64,000 nucleotides of DNA from the NCBI GenBank assembly GCA_902543535.1, contig CACBYG010000001.1, positions 124,001-188,000 of the forward strand, read 5' to 3'. How positions within the stretch are numbered: position 1 is the first letter of the stretch; every line of letters begins with the position of its first letter. Origin of the DNA: an uncultured Pelagibacteraceae bacterium (GTDB lineage Bacteria > Pseudomonadota > Alphaproteobacteria > Pelagibacterales > Pelagibacteraceae). This document shows positions 18,191 to 31,537 of this stretch, piece after piece. The notes under the pieces were generated by a model. That model did not search any database, had not been told where the DNA came from, and worked only from the letters and a program-made list of their open reading frames with translations. The position numbers and the translations under genes are program-made.

Positions 18191-19636
18191 TTATACATCG
18201 ACAATTAACGTGTCTTTGGATCCTCCACCTTGAGAACTATTGACTATTGTACTTCCTTTTCTGAGTGCAACTCTTGTTAATCCACCCGTGCTCACATAAG
18301 TAGTTTTTCCACTTAGAACAAACGGCCTTAAATCAAGATGTCTAGGCTCAATATCATTTTCGGTAATTGTTGGTGCTGTTGAAAGAGTTTCAAGTGGTTG
18401 TGCAATATACTCTCTTGGGTTTTTTTTAATTTTGGCAATTACTTCATCTCTTTCTTTTTTATCTGCTTTAGGGCCTATCATTATTCCATAACCACCTGAA
18501 GCATTGGCAGGTTTCACAACTAATTTAGAGATATTTTCAATTACATAGTTTCTTTCATTTTTATTATGACATAAGTAGGTTTCTACCTGGTTCAAGATTG
18601 GTTGTTCACCAAGGTAATAAACAATCATTTTATTAACATAAGAGTAAACTACTTTGTCATCAGCTACTCCAGTGCCTATCGCATTAATTATACCAACATT
18701 TCCTTTACGCCAGCTCTTAAATAATCCTGGTACTCCTATCAGTGAACCTTTGAAAAATACCTTGGGATCTAAAAAATTATCATCAAGACGTCTGTATATA
18801 CAATCAACCTTAAGGGGGCCTTTGACGGTTTTCATGTAAACAATATCGTTCTCAACAAATAAATCTTTTCCTTCAACTAATGCAATTCCCATTTGATCAG
18901 CCAAGAAAGAGTGCTCAAAATAAGCTGAGTTATAAATACCAGGTGTTAAAACTACCATATGAGGGTTTACAGTTTTTTTGGGGATACATTCAACCATACA
19001 GTTGAATAATTTGTTTGTGTATTGATGAATTGATGCAACTTTGTATCTTGTAAATAATTCAGGAAACACATCTCTCATTACCATCCTGTTTTCGAGCATA
19101 TAAGATACACCTGAAGGTACTCTTAGATTGTCCTCTAAAACTAAATAATCACCATTAGTATTTCTTATCAAATCAACTCCAGAAATATTTGACCACGCTT
19201 TGTGTTTAGGGGAAAACCCCTCACATTCTTTTACATAAAAGGGAGAATTAAAAATAATTTCTCTTGGAATGATTCTATCTTTAAATATTTTTTTTTGATT
19301 ATAAACATCGTCAATAAATAAATTTAAAGCTTTTACGCGTTGCTTTAAACCTTTTGAGACCTTGTTCCATTGTGTTTTTGGGATTATTCTTGGAATAATA
19401 TCAAGAGGCCATTTTTTTTCTTCTGCTCTATTATTAGCGGCATATACTCTAAAATTTATTCCTCTTGCACTTATTGTGCTCTGACAATTTTTTTCAATTT
19501 CTTGAAGTTTTTTTTTACCATATCTCTCTAAAATTGATGAAATTATTGTAGCATGCTTTCGAAGTTTATTATCTTTGGTAAAATAACCATCATAAGCATG
19601 TGTTGAATTATAATTTTTCCAGAGCTTTGAGACCAT
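18191..19636 (-). CDS. Circularly permuted ATP-grasp protein (COG2308-type)
   Basis: A 481-aa protein of the circularly permuted ATP-grasp family. Recognisable segments are FRVYAANNRAEEKKWPLDIIPRII (about 50-75), GVDLIRNTNGDYLVLEDNLRVPSGVSYMLENR (about 150-182), DCIYRRLDDNFLDP (about 277-290), VVKPANASGGYGIMIGP (about 372-388) and a C-terminal GGLTRVALRKGS...SSQGGGSKDT tail. These proteins are predicted peptide or amine ligases, with no firmly known substrate. In many proteobacteria the gene clusters with an alpha-E (DUF403) gene, a transglutaminase-like gene and the Anbu peptidase. Here only Anbu is adjacent, divergent with 113 bp between. Confidence 0.92.
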   Translation of the reverse strand: MVSKLWKNYNSTHAYDGYFTKDNKLRKHATIISSILERYGKKKLQEIEKNCQSTISARGINFRVYAANNRAEEKKWPLDIIPRIIPKTQWNKVSKGLKQRVKALNLFIDDVYNQKKIFKDRIIPREIIFNSPFYVKECEGFSPKHKAWSNISGVDLIRNTNGDYLVLEDNLRVPSGVSYMLENRMVMRDVFPELFTRYKVASIHQYTNKLFNCMVECIPKKTVNPHMVVLTPGIYNSAYFEHSFLADQMGIALVEGKDLFVENDIVYMKTVKGPLKVDCIYRRLDDNFLDPKVFFKGSLIGVPGLFKSWRKGNVGIINAIGTGVADDKVVYSYVNKMIVYYLGEQPILNQVETYLCHNKNERNYVIENISKLVVKPANASGGYGIMIGPKADKKERDEVIAKIKKNPREYIAQPLETLSTAPTITENDIEPRHLDLRPFVLSGKTTYVSTGGLTRVALRKGSTIVNSSQGGGSKDTLIVDV

Positions 19637-19749
19637 AATAATTTAGTGTTTAATACTTGAATAAAATAAGCAAATGCATATTGGATATATCTGTTATGCT
19701 TTTAATTGATTATGAAAAAATGCTATAATTAACTAATTATTAAGATGAG

Positions 19750-20475
19750 ATGACTTACTGTATAGGTATTAAAACAAATGAGGGTCTTGTTTTTGCTTCA
19801 GACTCAAGAACAAATGCTGGTTTAGATAATGTAAATATTTATTCTAAAATGATGACTCACGACGTAGGTGATCGAACTATTGTAATTGTAACATCAGGAA
19901 ATTTAGGAACATCTCAAGCAGTTTTTAAATCAATTGAAAAAGATCTAAAAAGTTCATCGGGTATAATGAATTTAAATACTTGTAGTGATTTTGAACAAAT
20001 AGCATCGTATGTTGGTTCACTAAATATTGAACACTCAGCGCCCCAAGGAATAAATACTGATAATGTTTTGTTAGGTTCTACTTTTATTGTTGGAGGACAG
20101 ATAAAAGGCCAACAACATGAATTATATTTAGTTTATCCTCAAGGTAATTATATAAGACCAGCAGATAGTAAGCCTTACCTTGTAATCGGAGAGGTAAAAT
20201 ATGGAAAACCAATTCTTGATAGAGTTATAAAGCCAACTGTTTCAATTGGTGATGCATCACGCTGTGCACTGATTTCGATGGACTCTACATTAAAAAGTGA
20301 TCTTACTGTTGGACCTCCAATTGATTTTGCGGTTCTTAAAAAAGACGCTGATAATCTATCTACACTTGAATGTTTAAATGTTACAGATGAGAATTATTCA
20401 AAGGTCTGTAATCAATGGTCAGAGGGAATTTTTAAAGTTTTTGACTCTTTTCCAAGATTTGATTGGGAAAAATAA
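19750..20475 (+). CDS. anbu: Anbu-type proteasome-like peptidase (COG3484)
   Basis: A 241-aa Ntn-hydrolase of the proteasome-beta superfamily, the 'ancestral beta subunit' group. After removal of Met1 the N-terminal residue is Thr, the expected nucleophile. ASD(17)SRTNAG gives the Asp17 equivalent and YSKM (Lys32) the Lys33 equivalent, both at standard spacing. The later segment RCALISMDSTLKSDLTVGPPIDFAVLKKD also fits the family. Anbu assembles into open-ring or lock-washer complexes in studied bacteria, with unclear substrates. It is divergent from the ATP-grasp gene and convergent with the 2OG oxygenase gene. Confidence 0.93.
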   Translation: MTYCIGIKTNEGLVFASDSRTNAGLDNVNIYSKMMTHDVGDRTIVIVTSGNLGTSQAVFKSIEKDLKSSSGIMNLNTCSDFEQIASYVGSLNIEHSAPQGINTDNVLLGSTFIVGGQIKGQQHELYLVYPQGNYIRPADSKPYLVIGEVKYGKPILDRVIKPTVSIGDASRCALISMDSTLKSDLTVGPPIDFAVLKKDADNLSTLECLNVTDENYSKVCNQWSEGIFKVFDSFPRFDWEK

Positions 20476-20478
20476 AAA

Positions 20479-21141
20479 TTATTCAACTTTCCAATCAGTT
20501 TCGAAAGTAACATAATTTACTTGCAAGCATCTTCTCTCTTTAAGAATTTTCTTTTTTTCCATTCCATGCCAAGTGTTTGGACCACTGGTAAAAAGATACC
20601 CATAATTATTTCTATAAGGCAAAGTTTTAACTTTCTCTAACTTTTCGTTATAAAAATCTGTACCTAAATCCTCAGACTCATTGGTATTATTGACAAATAT
20701 TAAACCTGACATTAATTTTTCTTTAATATCGCAATGAGGTTTTAACCAAAATCCCTCTCGGTCACAAATAACCTCAACTCTTACATATGAATTTGATAAG
20801 TTCCTCCCAATCATTTCAGAAATTGTTTTATGTGTCTCTTTAGATTGCAATTCGTTAATAAATTTAACTAGATGTGGAAACTGTGTAGCATTCTCTTTAG
20901 ATACAAAACATCTAAATTTTATTGCCTTACCTCCTGAAGCGATCCCTTCCCGAAATTCTGCACTGCCTCCATCAATTGCCCTTGTTCCATCATATGAAAG
21001 ATTAAGTTCACTCAAATCTGGAATATCTGCTTTGATTATTTCTTCAATTGAGCCTTCACTTAGCGCATCACTGTACTCCCAATGATCAAAGGGTATTTTA
21101 TGTTTTGTTGAATTATTTTTTATAGAATTTAAAAATGACAT
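20479..21141 (-). CDS. 2-oxoglutarate/Fe(II)-dependent oxygenase-like protein
   Basis: A 220-aa protein with the marks of the double-stranded beta-helix oxygenases: an HxD pair in LKPHCDIKEK (about residues 132-141), a distal His in NTWHGMEKK (about 190-198) and a following basic RRCLQVNY segment that may bind 2-oxoglutarate. The middle strand region GLIFVNNT and the YGYLFTSGPNTWHG segment fit the fold. No signal peptide is seen. The substrate is unknown. Its ATG overlaps the stop of the ELM1-like gene (TAATG), so the two are probably translationally coupled and functionally linked. Confidence 0.72.
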   Translation of the reverse strand: MSFLNSIKNNSTKHKIPFDHWEYSDALSEGSIEEIIKADIPDLSELNLSYDGTRAIDGGSAEFREGIASGGKAIKFRCFVSKENATQFPHLVKFINELQSKETHKTISEMIGRNLSNSYVRVEVICDREGFWLKPHCDIKEKLMSGLIFVNNTNESEDLGTDFYNEKLEKVKTLPYRNNYGYLFTSGPNTWHGMEKKKILKERRCLQVNYVTFETDWKVE

Positions 21142-22085
21142 TAAAATTGTATTTTCTGTTTTATAAGTTTTGCCACTCTATTAGTTTCATCTAGTTTTTC
21201 ATAGTTCCAATTTTCAACTTCCTCCCCTAGGTTTCTTGTAATATTCAATTCTCTAAATAAGTTTCGAAATCTTTGAAATCTTTTATCATTTTTTTTTGGA
21301 AGAATATTTGCAACGTATATGGGCTTACCAGTCAAAGCAGCTTCAGAAATCATTGAACTTGAGTCACATGTAACTACTATATTTTCTGACATTGCAAGGG
21401 CAGATAAGTATGCTTTTTTATCTACATCCATTATTATTGTATGATTTTCTCCAAAAAATTCCTTAGCATAATGAATTGTATTAAGTGGTGTTCTCATTGA
21501 TGGAATAACTACAAGTTGGAAATCATGTTTTTTTAATAATTTATAAAACATTGAAAAAATATGTTTCATATTTTTTGTTGAATAATCATAATATTTTGTC
21601 GGTCCTCCCAAAATTAAGGCCCATACTTTTCTGTTATCTTTTTTAATAAAAGAGTTTAAATATTCTTTATTTTCTGAAATCTCTTCCTCTGTTAAGTAAT
21701 GAATTGCTCCTTTTGTGCTTATAACATTATCTCCTTCTATTGTATCGTGTTCTGGCGCAACAATAAAATCAAAATGCTTAAAGTCAACTTTTGGATCTTG
21801 AATATGAATATTGAAAATTTTTTTATTAGAAATACTTTTTAAGTGAATTGAAGGAATAACACTTTTTCTTCCACAAGAAATTATTAAATCAAAATCTGTT
21901 TGATCTATTTTTTTATAAACTATTTGTGAAATTGGAGAGAATCTTGGTGGGATAATTTTCCAAATATTACTTGTTTCAACCTCGCAGTGCATGAAATCAA
22001 TATCAAGGGCTTTAGCCAAACCTTCTACTTGACTAATCATTCCGTGCATACCTTGTGTTAATAATAAACCTTTTAATTTAGACAT
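21141..22085 (-). CDS. ELM1-like (DUF1022) GT-B-fold protein
   Basis: A 314-aa protein like bacterial members of the mitochondrial fission ELM1 family. Typical features are an N-terminal TQGMHGMISQVEGLAKAL, DLIISCGRKSVIPSIHLK (about 85-100), HIQDPKVDFKHFDFIVAPEHD (about 113-133), VWALILGGPTKYYDY and a C-terminal VTCDSSSMISEAALTGKPIYVA, which resembles a nucleotide-sugar-binding GT-B half. The family is predicted to include glycosyltransferase-like enzymes in bacteria; none is assigned here. It is coupled to the downstream 2OG oxygenase and divergent from trxB with only 21 bp between the starts. Confidence 0.85.
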   Translation of the reverse strand: MSKLKGLLLTQGMHGMISQVEGLAKALDIDFMHCEVETSNIWKIIPPRFSPISQIVYKKIDQTDFDLIISCGRKSVIPSIHLKSISNKKIFNIHIQDPKVDFKHFDFIVAPEHDTIEGDNVISTKGAIHYLTEEEISENKEYLNSFIKKDNRKVWALILGGPTKYYDYSTKNMKHIFSMFYKLLKKHDFQLVVIPSMRTPLNTIHYAKEFFGENHTIIMDVDKKAYLSALAMSENIVVTCDSSSMISEAALTGKPIYVANILPKKNDKRFQRFRNLFRELNITRNLGEEVENWNYEKLDETNRVAKLIKQKIQF

Positions 22086-22106
22086 TTATCACTATATAGC
22101 TTTCAT

Positions 22107-23051
22107 ATGAGTCAAAATCCAACTAAACACACAAAAGTGTTAATAATTGGATCCGGTCCCGCTGGATACACTGCAGCAGTTTATGCTGCTCGTGCAATGT
22201 TAAGTCCTATTCTAGTTTATGGAGCAGAGCCTGGTGGACAATTAACAACTACAACTGATGTTGAGAATTATCCAGGATTTGCGGATGTAATCCAAGGTCC
22301 TTGGTTAATGGATCAAATGAAAGATCAAGCTAAAGCGGTTGGAACAGAAATGATTGAAGATCACATTGCATCTGTGAATTTAAAATCACAACCTTTTGAA
22401 GCAATTGGGGACAGTGGACAAAAATATACTGCAGACAGTATTATAATTTCAACAGGTGCTCAAGCCAGATGGTTAAACATCAAATCAGAGCAAGAATTTA
22501 GAGGCTTTGGAGTTTCAGCTTGTGCAACATGTGATGGTTTTTTTTTCAAAGACAAAGAAGTTGCAGTAGTTGGTGGTGGAAATGCTGCTGTTGAAGAAGC
22601 AATGTTTCTTACAAAATTTGCATCAAAAGTTAAATTGATCCACAGACGTGATAGTTTGCGAGCTGAAAAAATGCTTCAAAAAAAATTGATGGAAAACAAG
22701 AAGATAGAAATTATTTGGGACTCCGTTGTTGAAGATGTAATCGGAGACAATGACCCTAAAAATGTAAAAGGAATAAAAATTAAAAACGTTAAAACAAATA
22801 ATATTGAAGAAATAAAACTTGATGGAGTATTTATTGCGATTGGTCACGATCCTGCAACATCTTTATTTAAAAAACAATTAGATATGGATAATGAAGGTTA
22901 TTTAATTACTAAACCAGACTCGACTGAAACCAATGTTCCTGGTGTTTACGCAGCTGGAGATGTAAAAGACAAAACTTTTAGACAAGCTGTAACTGCTGCA
23001 GGAATGGGATGTATGGCTGCTCTTGAAGCTGAAAAATTTTTATCTCACTAA
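22107..23051 (+). CDS. trxB: Thioredoxin reductase
   Basis: A 314-aa FAD/NADPH enzyme that reduces thioredoxin. The FAD-binding GSGPAGYTAAVYAAR lies at about 14-28, the redox-active CATCDG at about 138-143, the NADPH-binding GGGNAAVEEA at about 156-165, and the second FAD motif GVYAAGDVKDKTFRQAVTAAGMGC at about 278-301. Length and motif order are standard for low-molecular-weight bacterial TrxB. It starts 21 bp from the divergent ELM1-like gene; the small membrane protein gene follows 3 bp after its stop. Confidence 0.97.
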   Translation: MSQNPTKHTKVLIIGSGPAGYTAAVYAARAMLSPILVYGAEPGGQLTTTTDVENYPGFADVIQGPWLMDQMKDQAKAVGTEMIEDHIASVNLKSQPFEAIGDSGQKYTADSIIISTGAQARWLNIKSEQEFRGFGVSACATCDGFFFKDKEVAVVGGGNAAVEEAMFLTKFASKVKLIHRRDSLRAEKMLQKKLMENKKIEIIWDSVVEDVIGDNDPKNVKGIKIKNVKTNNIEEIKLDGVFIAIGHDPATSLFKKQLDMDNEGYLITKPDSTETNVPGVYAAGDVKDKTFRQAVTAAGMGCMAALEAEKFLSH

Positions 23052-23054
23052 AAA

Positions 23055-23468
23055 ATGAAAATAAATTGGATTATTTTTGTGACTGGATGGATGTCATTCA
23101 GAGCAGTTGGATCTGGCTTATTTCTGTTTTGGATTTTTTCTGGTAATGAGCGTTCGGCACCATCTGAATGGATAATTCCTTTTATAGGTGACTTTTTTAT
23201 TGGGATAACAGCTATATTTTTAGTTTACTTTATTATAAAAAAACCAAGCACTGTAATATGGGTTCTGTTGCTGTCATGGAATGTCGTTGGTTTACTTGAT
23301 TTAATTGGAGCAATAAATGTAAGTTTTGCTGCTCCTTATGGACCTATCCCAGAAATAGGATTTAATGAATTAACAGTAAGATCAATTTTAATTTTAAATA
23401 CTTTATTACAGATTTCTTGTATTTACCTATTATTTCAAAAAGATATAAAAGATTATTTTAAATTTTAA
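23055..23468 (+). CDS. Small four-helix membrane protein, function unknown
   Basis: I do not recognise the family. The 137-aa product has about four hydrophobic segments: residues 3-25, 38-60, 66-90 and 108-130. There is a short polar loop (GNERSAPSEW) and a GPIPEIGFNELTVRS loop before the last helix. It starts 3 bp after trxB and ends 7 bp before the reductase gene, so it is probably part of that transcript. The frame is open throughout and codon use matches the neighbours, which supports a real gene. Confidence 0.75.
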   Translation: MKINWIIFVTGWMSFRAVGSGLFLFWIFSGNERSAPSEWIIPFIGDFFIGITAIFLVYFIIKKPSTVIWVLLLSWNVVGLLDLIGAINVSFAAPYGPIPEIGFNELTVRSILILNTLLQISCIYLLFQKDIKDYFKF

Positions 23469-23475
23469 GAATTAG

Positions 23476-24498
23476 ATGTCAGAAAAAGTATTGCTTACCG
23501 GTATTAGTGGGTTTGTTGCAAAACATGTTGCTATCGAATTACTAAATTCAGATTACGAAGTTTTAGGTACTGTTAGGAATTCAAATTCAATTGAACAAAC
23601 AAAAAAAACATTAGAGGAAAACAACGTTTCAACAGATAAGTTATCATTTGTAGAGTTAGATTTATTAAAGGATGAAGGCTGGAATGAAGCTGCTATGGGC
23701 TGCAAATATATCATACATGTAGCTTCTCCATTTCCTTTAAAAGTTTCAAATGATAGGGAGTCACTCACCCCAGCAGCAAAAGATGGAACTTTAAGAGTTT
23801 TAAATGCAGGAATAAATGCAGGAGTTGAACATTTTGTTAAAACTTCTTCCATAGTATGCATGTTCAGAAAACCAAACAGATCTAACCCTTATACATTTGG
23901 TGAAAATGATTGGACTGACTTAGAGTGGGATAAAACTACAGACTATTTTGTATCAAAAACAAGAGCTGAAAAAGCTGCTTGGGATCTTATGGAAAGTAAA
24001 GGTCTTAAAAATAGTTTGACGTGTATCAATCCTGGCTTTGTTTTAGGAGATTTTTTAAATGAAAAAACGTGTACTTCAATGGAATATGCAAAACAATTAC
24101 TTCAAGGAAAATATCCAGCTGCCCCAAAATTTTCAGTAATGATATCTCACGTAAAAGATGTTGCTAAAGCCCATGTTCTATCTTTAACTAATAAAAGAGC
24201 TGGAGGAAGAAGATTGATTGTTGGATCTGAAGTAAGAAGTATTCTTGAATTATCACAAATAATGGCAAAAAATATTCCAAGCCATGCAAAAAAACTTCCT
24301 AAAAGAGAATTGCCTAATTTTATGGTTAAACTTCTAAGTTATATAGACACAAGTGCAAAGACTATGGTTCCTGATCTTGGACTAGAAATGCAAACAGACC
24401 AAACATACGCAGAGGACATTCTTCAAATGAAATTCATAGCATCTGAAATTGCAGTTGTTGATGCGGCAAAATCAGTAATAAGACTAAATTTAGCGTGA
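23476..24498 (+). CDS. NAD(P)-dependent epimerase/dehydratase (dihydroflavonol-reductase-like)
   Basis: A 340-aa extended short-chain dehydrogenase. The Rossmann loop TGISGFVAKHVA lies at about 8-19, a VASPFPL segment near 76-82 follows the fourth strand, and the catalytic YxxxK is YFVSK (about 156-160). The NPGFVLGDFL segment near 183 is typical of the dihydroflavonol reductase-like subgroup. The substrate cannot be predicted from sequence. Its 3' end overlaps the convergent gene at 24490-25146 by nine bases. Confidence 0.85.
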   Translation: MSEKVLLTGISGFVAKHVAIELLNSDYEVLGTVRNSNSIEQTKKTLEENNVSTDKLSFVELDLLKDEGWNEAAMGCKYIIHVASPFPLKVSNDRESLTPAAKDGTLRVLNAGINAGVEHFVKTSSIVCMFRKPNRSNPYTFGENDWTDLEWDKTTDYFVSKTRAEKAAWDLMESKGLKNSLTCINPGFVLGDFLNEKTCTSMEYAKQLLQGKYPAAPKFSVMISHVKDVAKAHVLSLTNKRAGGRRLIVGSEVRSILELSQIMAKNIPSHAKKLPKRELPNFMVKLLSYIDTSAKTMVPDLGLEMQTDQTYAEDILQMKFIASEIAVVDAAKSVIRLNLA

Positions 24499-25145
24499 AG
24501 TTATTTCAACTATTTCGTCAGACTCAAAAATAGTTTTTCCTAAATTTTCGTTTGCAATTTTAATCATAGCTTTTGCAACTTTTTCTGAATTAATTGGTTT
24601 CATTTTTTTAAGTGGTCCAAGTAATAAAGGCGACAATAATCTAAAAGTCAAAATACCTATTTTTTCACCTACCCTATTCTCTTTTCTATCTCCCATTAAA
24701 AAAGAAGGTCTTAATATTCCTAAATTTGAGAAGTTTAATTTTTTTAATTCTTCTTCAACTAAACCTTTGAATTTTACATAATCTCCTGAACTTTTTGGAT
24801 TAGCATATATTGATGAGATAAAAATAAAAGAGATTACTGAATTGTTTCTTGCAATTTGAGCTATTTTTTTTGGTATATCAAGCTCTACTTTTTGGTACTC
24901 ATTTTTATCAGGAGAGTTTTGTTTTGTAGTTCCAATACAAAAGAAACAATCATCTCCTTTAACATCTTCTTTATGATTTTCTAAATCACTGAAATCAGTT
25001 TTAATAATTTCAATTTTAGGTTCATTAATAACTATTTCTGAACGTACAAATAATTTTATTTTATTGTAGTTATCATTTTTTATTAATTGATCAAGAAGAT
25101 GCCCACCAATTAATCCTGATGAACCAAAAACAAGGGCCGTTTTCA

Positions 25146-25146
<1 letters not shown>
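24490..25146 (-). CDS. NAD(P)H-binding Rossmann protein (HTATIP2/atypical SDR-like)
   Basis: A 218-aa atypical short-chain dehydrogenase. The N-terminus ALVFGSSGLIGGHLLDQLI is a clear dinucleotide-binding loop. DDCFFCIGTTKQNSP resembles the strand-4 segment of the TIP30/HTATIP2 group, and YVKFKGLVEEEL provides a YxxxK (about residues 130-134). GILRPSFLMGDR is also typical. Function is unknown. It starts with an ATG that overlaps the aspC stop by one base, so it is probably cotranscribed with the aminotransferase. Confidence 0.82.
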
Positions 25147-28538
<3,392 letters not shown>

Positions 28539-28557
<19 letters not shown>

Positions 28558-29291
28558 TTATTACTGGTGGTGCAACAAGAATTGGGGCAGCAATAGCTAG
28601 AAAATTATCTGGCAATAACAAAGAAATATTAATTCATTTCAATAAATCAAAATCAAAAGCTGAAAAACTCAAAAAAGAATTAGTGTTAAATGGCACTAAA
28701 GTTTATCTCGTAAAAGGTGATTTGAGCAAAGAAAATGATGTAAGTAAAATTGTTAAATATGCAAAATCAAAATTAAAATATTTTGATTGTTTAATAAATA
28801 ATGCGTCCCTATTTGAAAACGATAAAATTGAAAGTTTTACAACCGATAGCTGGGATAAGCATTTAAAAACAAATTTAAGAACTCCTGCTCTACTATCAAA
28901 AGAGTTTTCTAAAAATACCAAAGGAAAAAATAACAATATAATTAATATAATTGATCAGAGAGTTTTTAAACTTACTCCCTACTTTTTTTCATACACAATA
29001 AGTAAAACTGGCCTTTATACTCTCACTAAAACAAGTGCTATGAGCTTAGCACCCAATACAAGAGTTAACGGAATTGCCCCAGGTCCAACGATCAAAAATC
29101 AAAGACAATCTGAAAAACATTTTAGAAAACAATATTTAGCAACACCATTAAAAAGACAAGTTGATGTTGAACAAATATGTAATGCTGTTGACTTTTTTAT
29201 CAAAAATATATCTATTACAGGTCAAGTTTTAGCGATTGATAGTGGTCAAAATCTGAACTGGCAAACACCTGATATAATGAGCAAAGAATGA
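28539..29291 (+). CDS. Short-chain dehydrogenase, probable FolM-type pteridine reductase
   Basis: A 250-aa classical SDR with [12 protein letters not shown] (about 9-20), NNAS (about 87-90), and catalytic Tyr-Lys in SYTISKTG (about 150-157); RVNGIAPGP near 176 follows the active site. TGGxxRIG is characteristic of the dihydromonapterin or pteridine reductase subgroup (FolM, PTR1), and the next gene is folB-like with a four-base overlap. Together this suggests reduction of a dihydropterin, for tetrahydromonapterin or dihydrofolate. Substrate assignment is inference from context. It begins 19 bp before the uvrB stop. Confidence 0.8.
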
Positions 29292-29713
29292 AAAAAAATA
29301 ATTTAAACATTGTTAAAATAGATAAAAATAAATCTTTATTTAATTATGAGAAGAAAATTTTAATTAAAGAATTAATTTTAGATTTGAAACTTGGTTACTA
29401 CGATTTTGAAAAAAAAAAACCACAAAAAGTTAAGTTTAATCTAGAAGTTGATTATGAAGATAAGAAACCAACAAGTGATGATGACATTAAATCAATAGTA
29501 AACTATGGAAAATTAGTAAAACTCATAAAAAAACTTACAAAAAACAAACATTACAATTTTCTTGAAACACTGGCTGAAGATGTTTTTGATGTTCTATTTA
29601 AAGACAGACGTATTGGAAAAATAATGCTTCAAATTGAAAAATTAGAAATTTTAAAAGACTGCACATCTGTTGGTATTCAAGTTACCAAAAAAAGAAGTCA
29701 TGATAAGCTCTGA
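29288..29713 (+). CDS. folB: Dihydroneopterin aldolase-like protein (FolB family)
   Basis: A 141-aa protein. After a Lys/Asn-rich N-terminus of about 20 residues it has [29 protein letters not shown], matching the FolB pattern of GxxxxE-x-x-x-x-Q followed by strand residues, then [30 protein letters not shown] with the conserved Glu of LETLAE. FolB converts dihydroneopterin to 6-hydroxymethyldihydropterin in folate synthesis. The overlap with the preceding SDR (ATGA) supports a pteridine role. The usual first active-site residues are shifted or diverged, so activity on neopterin versus monapterin is unclear. Confidence 0.85.
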   Translation: MKKNNLNIVKIDKNKSLFNYEKKILIKELILDLKLGYYDFEKKKPQKVKFNLEVDYEDKKPTSDDDIKSIVNYGKLVKLIKKLTKNKHYNFLETLAEDVFDVLFKDRRIGKIMLQIEKLEILKDCTSVGIQVTKKRSHDKL

Positions 29714-31535
29714 TCTAGGTAAAGAAGTAATTAAGAAAGAACTCCCATTAGTTCCTAAACTTCCTGGTGTATATAGGATGCTGAACTCTAAAGATGAAAT
29801 TCTTTATGTGGGAAAAGCAAAAAATTTACCCAATAGACTAAAAAGTTATGTATCTGAAAAAAATCATATTATCAGAACTGAAAGAATGTTATCTCAGACA
29901 AGAAAATTAGAGATAACAACCACCTCTAACGAAAGTGAAGCGTTGCTGCTTGAGGCAAATTTAATTAAGAAATTTAAACCAAAATTTAATATTCTTCTTA
30001 GAGACGATAAATCGTTCCCTTTCATATTTATTGGCAACCAGGATCAATGGCCTCAGATAAAAAGACATAGAGGAAAAAAAACTAAAGAAGGCTTTTATTT
30101 TGGCCCGTTTGCCTCAGCTGGATCCGCCAACTGGACAATAAAAATGATTCAGAAAATTTTTCACTTAAGAGTTTGCGATGATACGGTATTTAAAAACAGA
30201 GAAAGGCCTTGTATTTTATATCAGATCAAACGTTGTTCAGGTCCATGTGTTGGTTATGTAACAAAGGATGACTATCAACAAACAGTTGAAGATGCCATTG
30301 AATTTGTTTCAGGAAAATCAAGAAGAATTCAAAAAAATCTTTCTAATCAAATGGAAAAAGCAAGTGAAGAACTTGATTTTGAAAAAGCAGTAATCTTAAG
30401 AGATAGAATAAAAGCATTAAATATAATTCAGTCATCTCAAAGAATAAATGAAGCAAATTTAGTCGAAGCAGATGTTATTGCAGGGTACAAAGAATCTGGT
30501 AAAGCCTGTATTCAAGTTTTTTTTTACAGGTCAAAACAAAATTGGGGAAATCAAGCCTTCTTTCCGAAACATGATCCAGATGAAAAACTTGGTGAAATTA
30601 TTAATTCATTCGTTTCTCAATTTTATGAAAATAAAAGTGTACCCTCATCAATAATTTTATCTGAAGAAATTAAAGAAAAAGTTCTAATTGAAAAAACTCT
30701 TTCAAATAAGGAAGGTAAACAAATTACTATTTCTGTTGCCAAAAAGGGTTCAAAATTAAAAGTAATAAATCAGGCAATTAAAAACGCAAAAGATAGTTTG
30801 AATAGAAAGCTTTATGAAAGTCAAAATAATAGAGAGTTATTTGATGCTGTCGCTAGTAAATTCAATTTAGAAACAAACATCAATTTAATTGAGGTTTATG
30901 ACAATAGTCACATACAGGGAAGTAATAGTGTTGGAGCTCTGATTGCTTATGGCGATGAGGGTTTTATCAAAAAAAGATATAGAAAATTTAATATTAAACA
31001 TAAAAAAAATGAACAAGACGATTATGGCATGATGAGAGAGGTTTTAAATAGAAGATTTAAAAGAGCTGTCCAAGAAAAAGACAACTATTTAACCTTTCCT
31101 GATTTAGTTTTAGTTGATGGTGGAAAGGGACAATATTCAGTTGCAAGAGAAAGCTTAAATGAACTTGGTCTTCATGACATTCCTATTGTAGCAATTGCCA
31201 AAGGTAAATTGAGAAATAGTGGCAATGAAACCTTTTTTCATAATGGTAAAGAGTTTAAGTTTTTAAGAAATGATCCAACTCTATTTTTTCTTCAGAGAAT
31301 TATAGATGAGTCACATCGATTTGCAATAAGCGCCCATAGAGCCAAACGAAAGAAAGGAATAAGTAAATCACTACTTGACCAAATTGATGGGATCGGATCA
31401 ATAAGAAAAAGGGCGTTATTGAACCATTTTGGATCAGCCAGATCAGTTGAGTCCGCAAGTTTAGATGAAATTAAGTCAGTTGAAGGTGTTGAAGAAAAAG
31501 TGGCAAAAAAGATATATAACTTCTTTCACGAATAA
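29700..31535 (+). CDS. uvrC: Excinuclease ABC subunit C
   Basis: The nuclease of nucleotide excision repair, about 611 aa from the chosen ATG at 29700 (the track uses a TTG 30 bases upstream, deep inside folB). Domains: GIY-YIG nuclease ([26 protein letters not shown]), the Cys-containing [18 protein letters not shown] segment, UVR domain ([17 protein letters not shown]), RNase H-like domain with [11 protein letters not shown] and [11 protein letters not shown], and a C-terminal helix-hairpin-helix pair. It completes a uvrB-folM-folB-uvrC string with every junction overlapping. Confidence 0.97.
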   Translation: MISSDLGKEVIKKELPLVPKLPGVYRMLNSKDEILYVGKAKNLPNRLKSYVSEKNHIIRTERMLSQTRKLEITTTSNESEALLLEANLIKKFKPKFNILLRDDKSFPFIFIGNQDQWPQIKRHRGKKTKEGFYFGPFASAGSANWTIKMIQKIFHLRVCDDTVFKNRERPCILYQIKRCSGPCVGYVTKDDYQQTVEDAIEFVSGKSRRIQKNLSNQMEKASEELDFEKAVILRDRIKALNIIQSSQRINEANLVEADVIAGYKESGKACIQVFFYRSKQNWGNQAFFPKHDPDEKLGEIINSFVSQFYENKSVPSSIILSEEIKEKVLIEKTLSNKEGKQITISVAKKGSKLKVINQAIKNAKDSLNRKLYESQNNRELFDAVASKFNLETNINLIEVYDNSHIQGSNSVGALIAYGDEGFIKKRYRKFNIKHKKNEQDDYGMMREVLNRRFKRAVQEKDNYLTFPDLVLVDGGKGQYSVARESLNELGLHDIPIVAIAKGKLRNSGNETFFHNGKEFKFLRNDPTLFFLQRIIDESHRFAISAHRAKRKKGISKSLLDQIDGIGSIRKRALLNHFGSARSVESASLDEIKSVEGVEEKVAKKIYNFFHE

Positions 31536-31537
31536 TT

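Noticed and set aside
29670-29700. Longer uvrC start at a TTG
   Set aside because: It would run 44 bases into folB; the ATG at 29700 gives the usual N-terminus.
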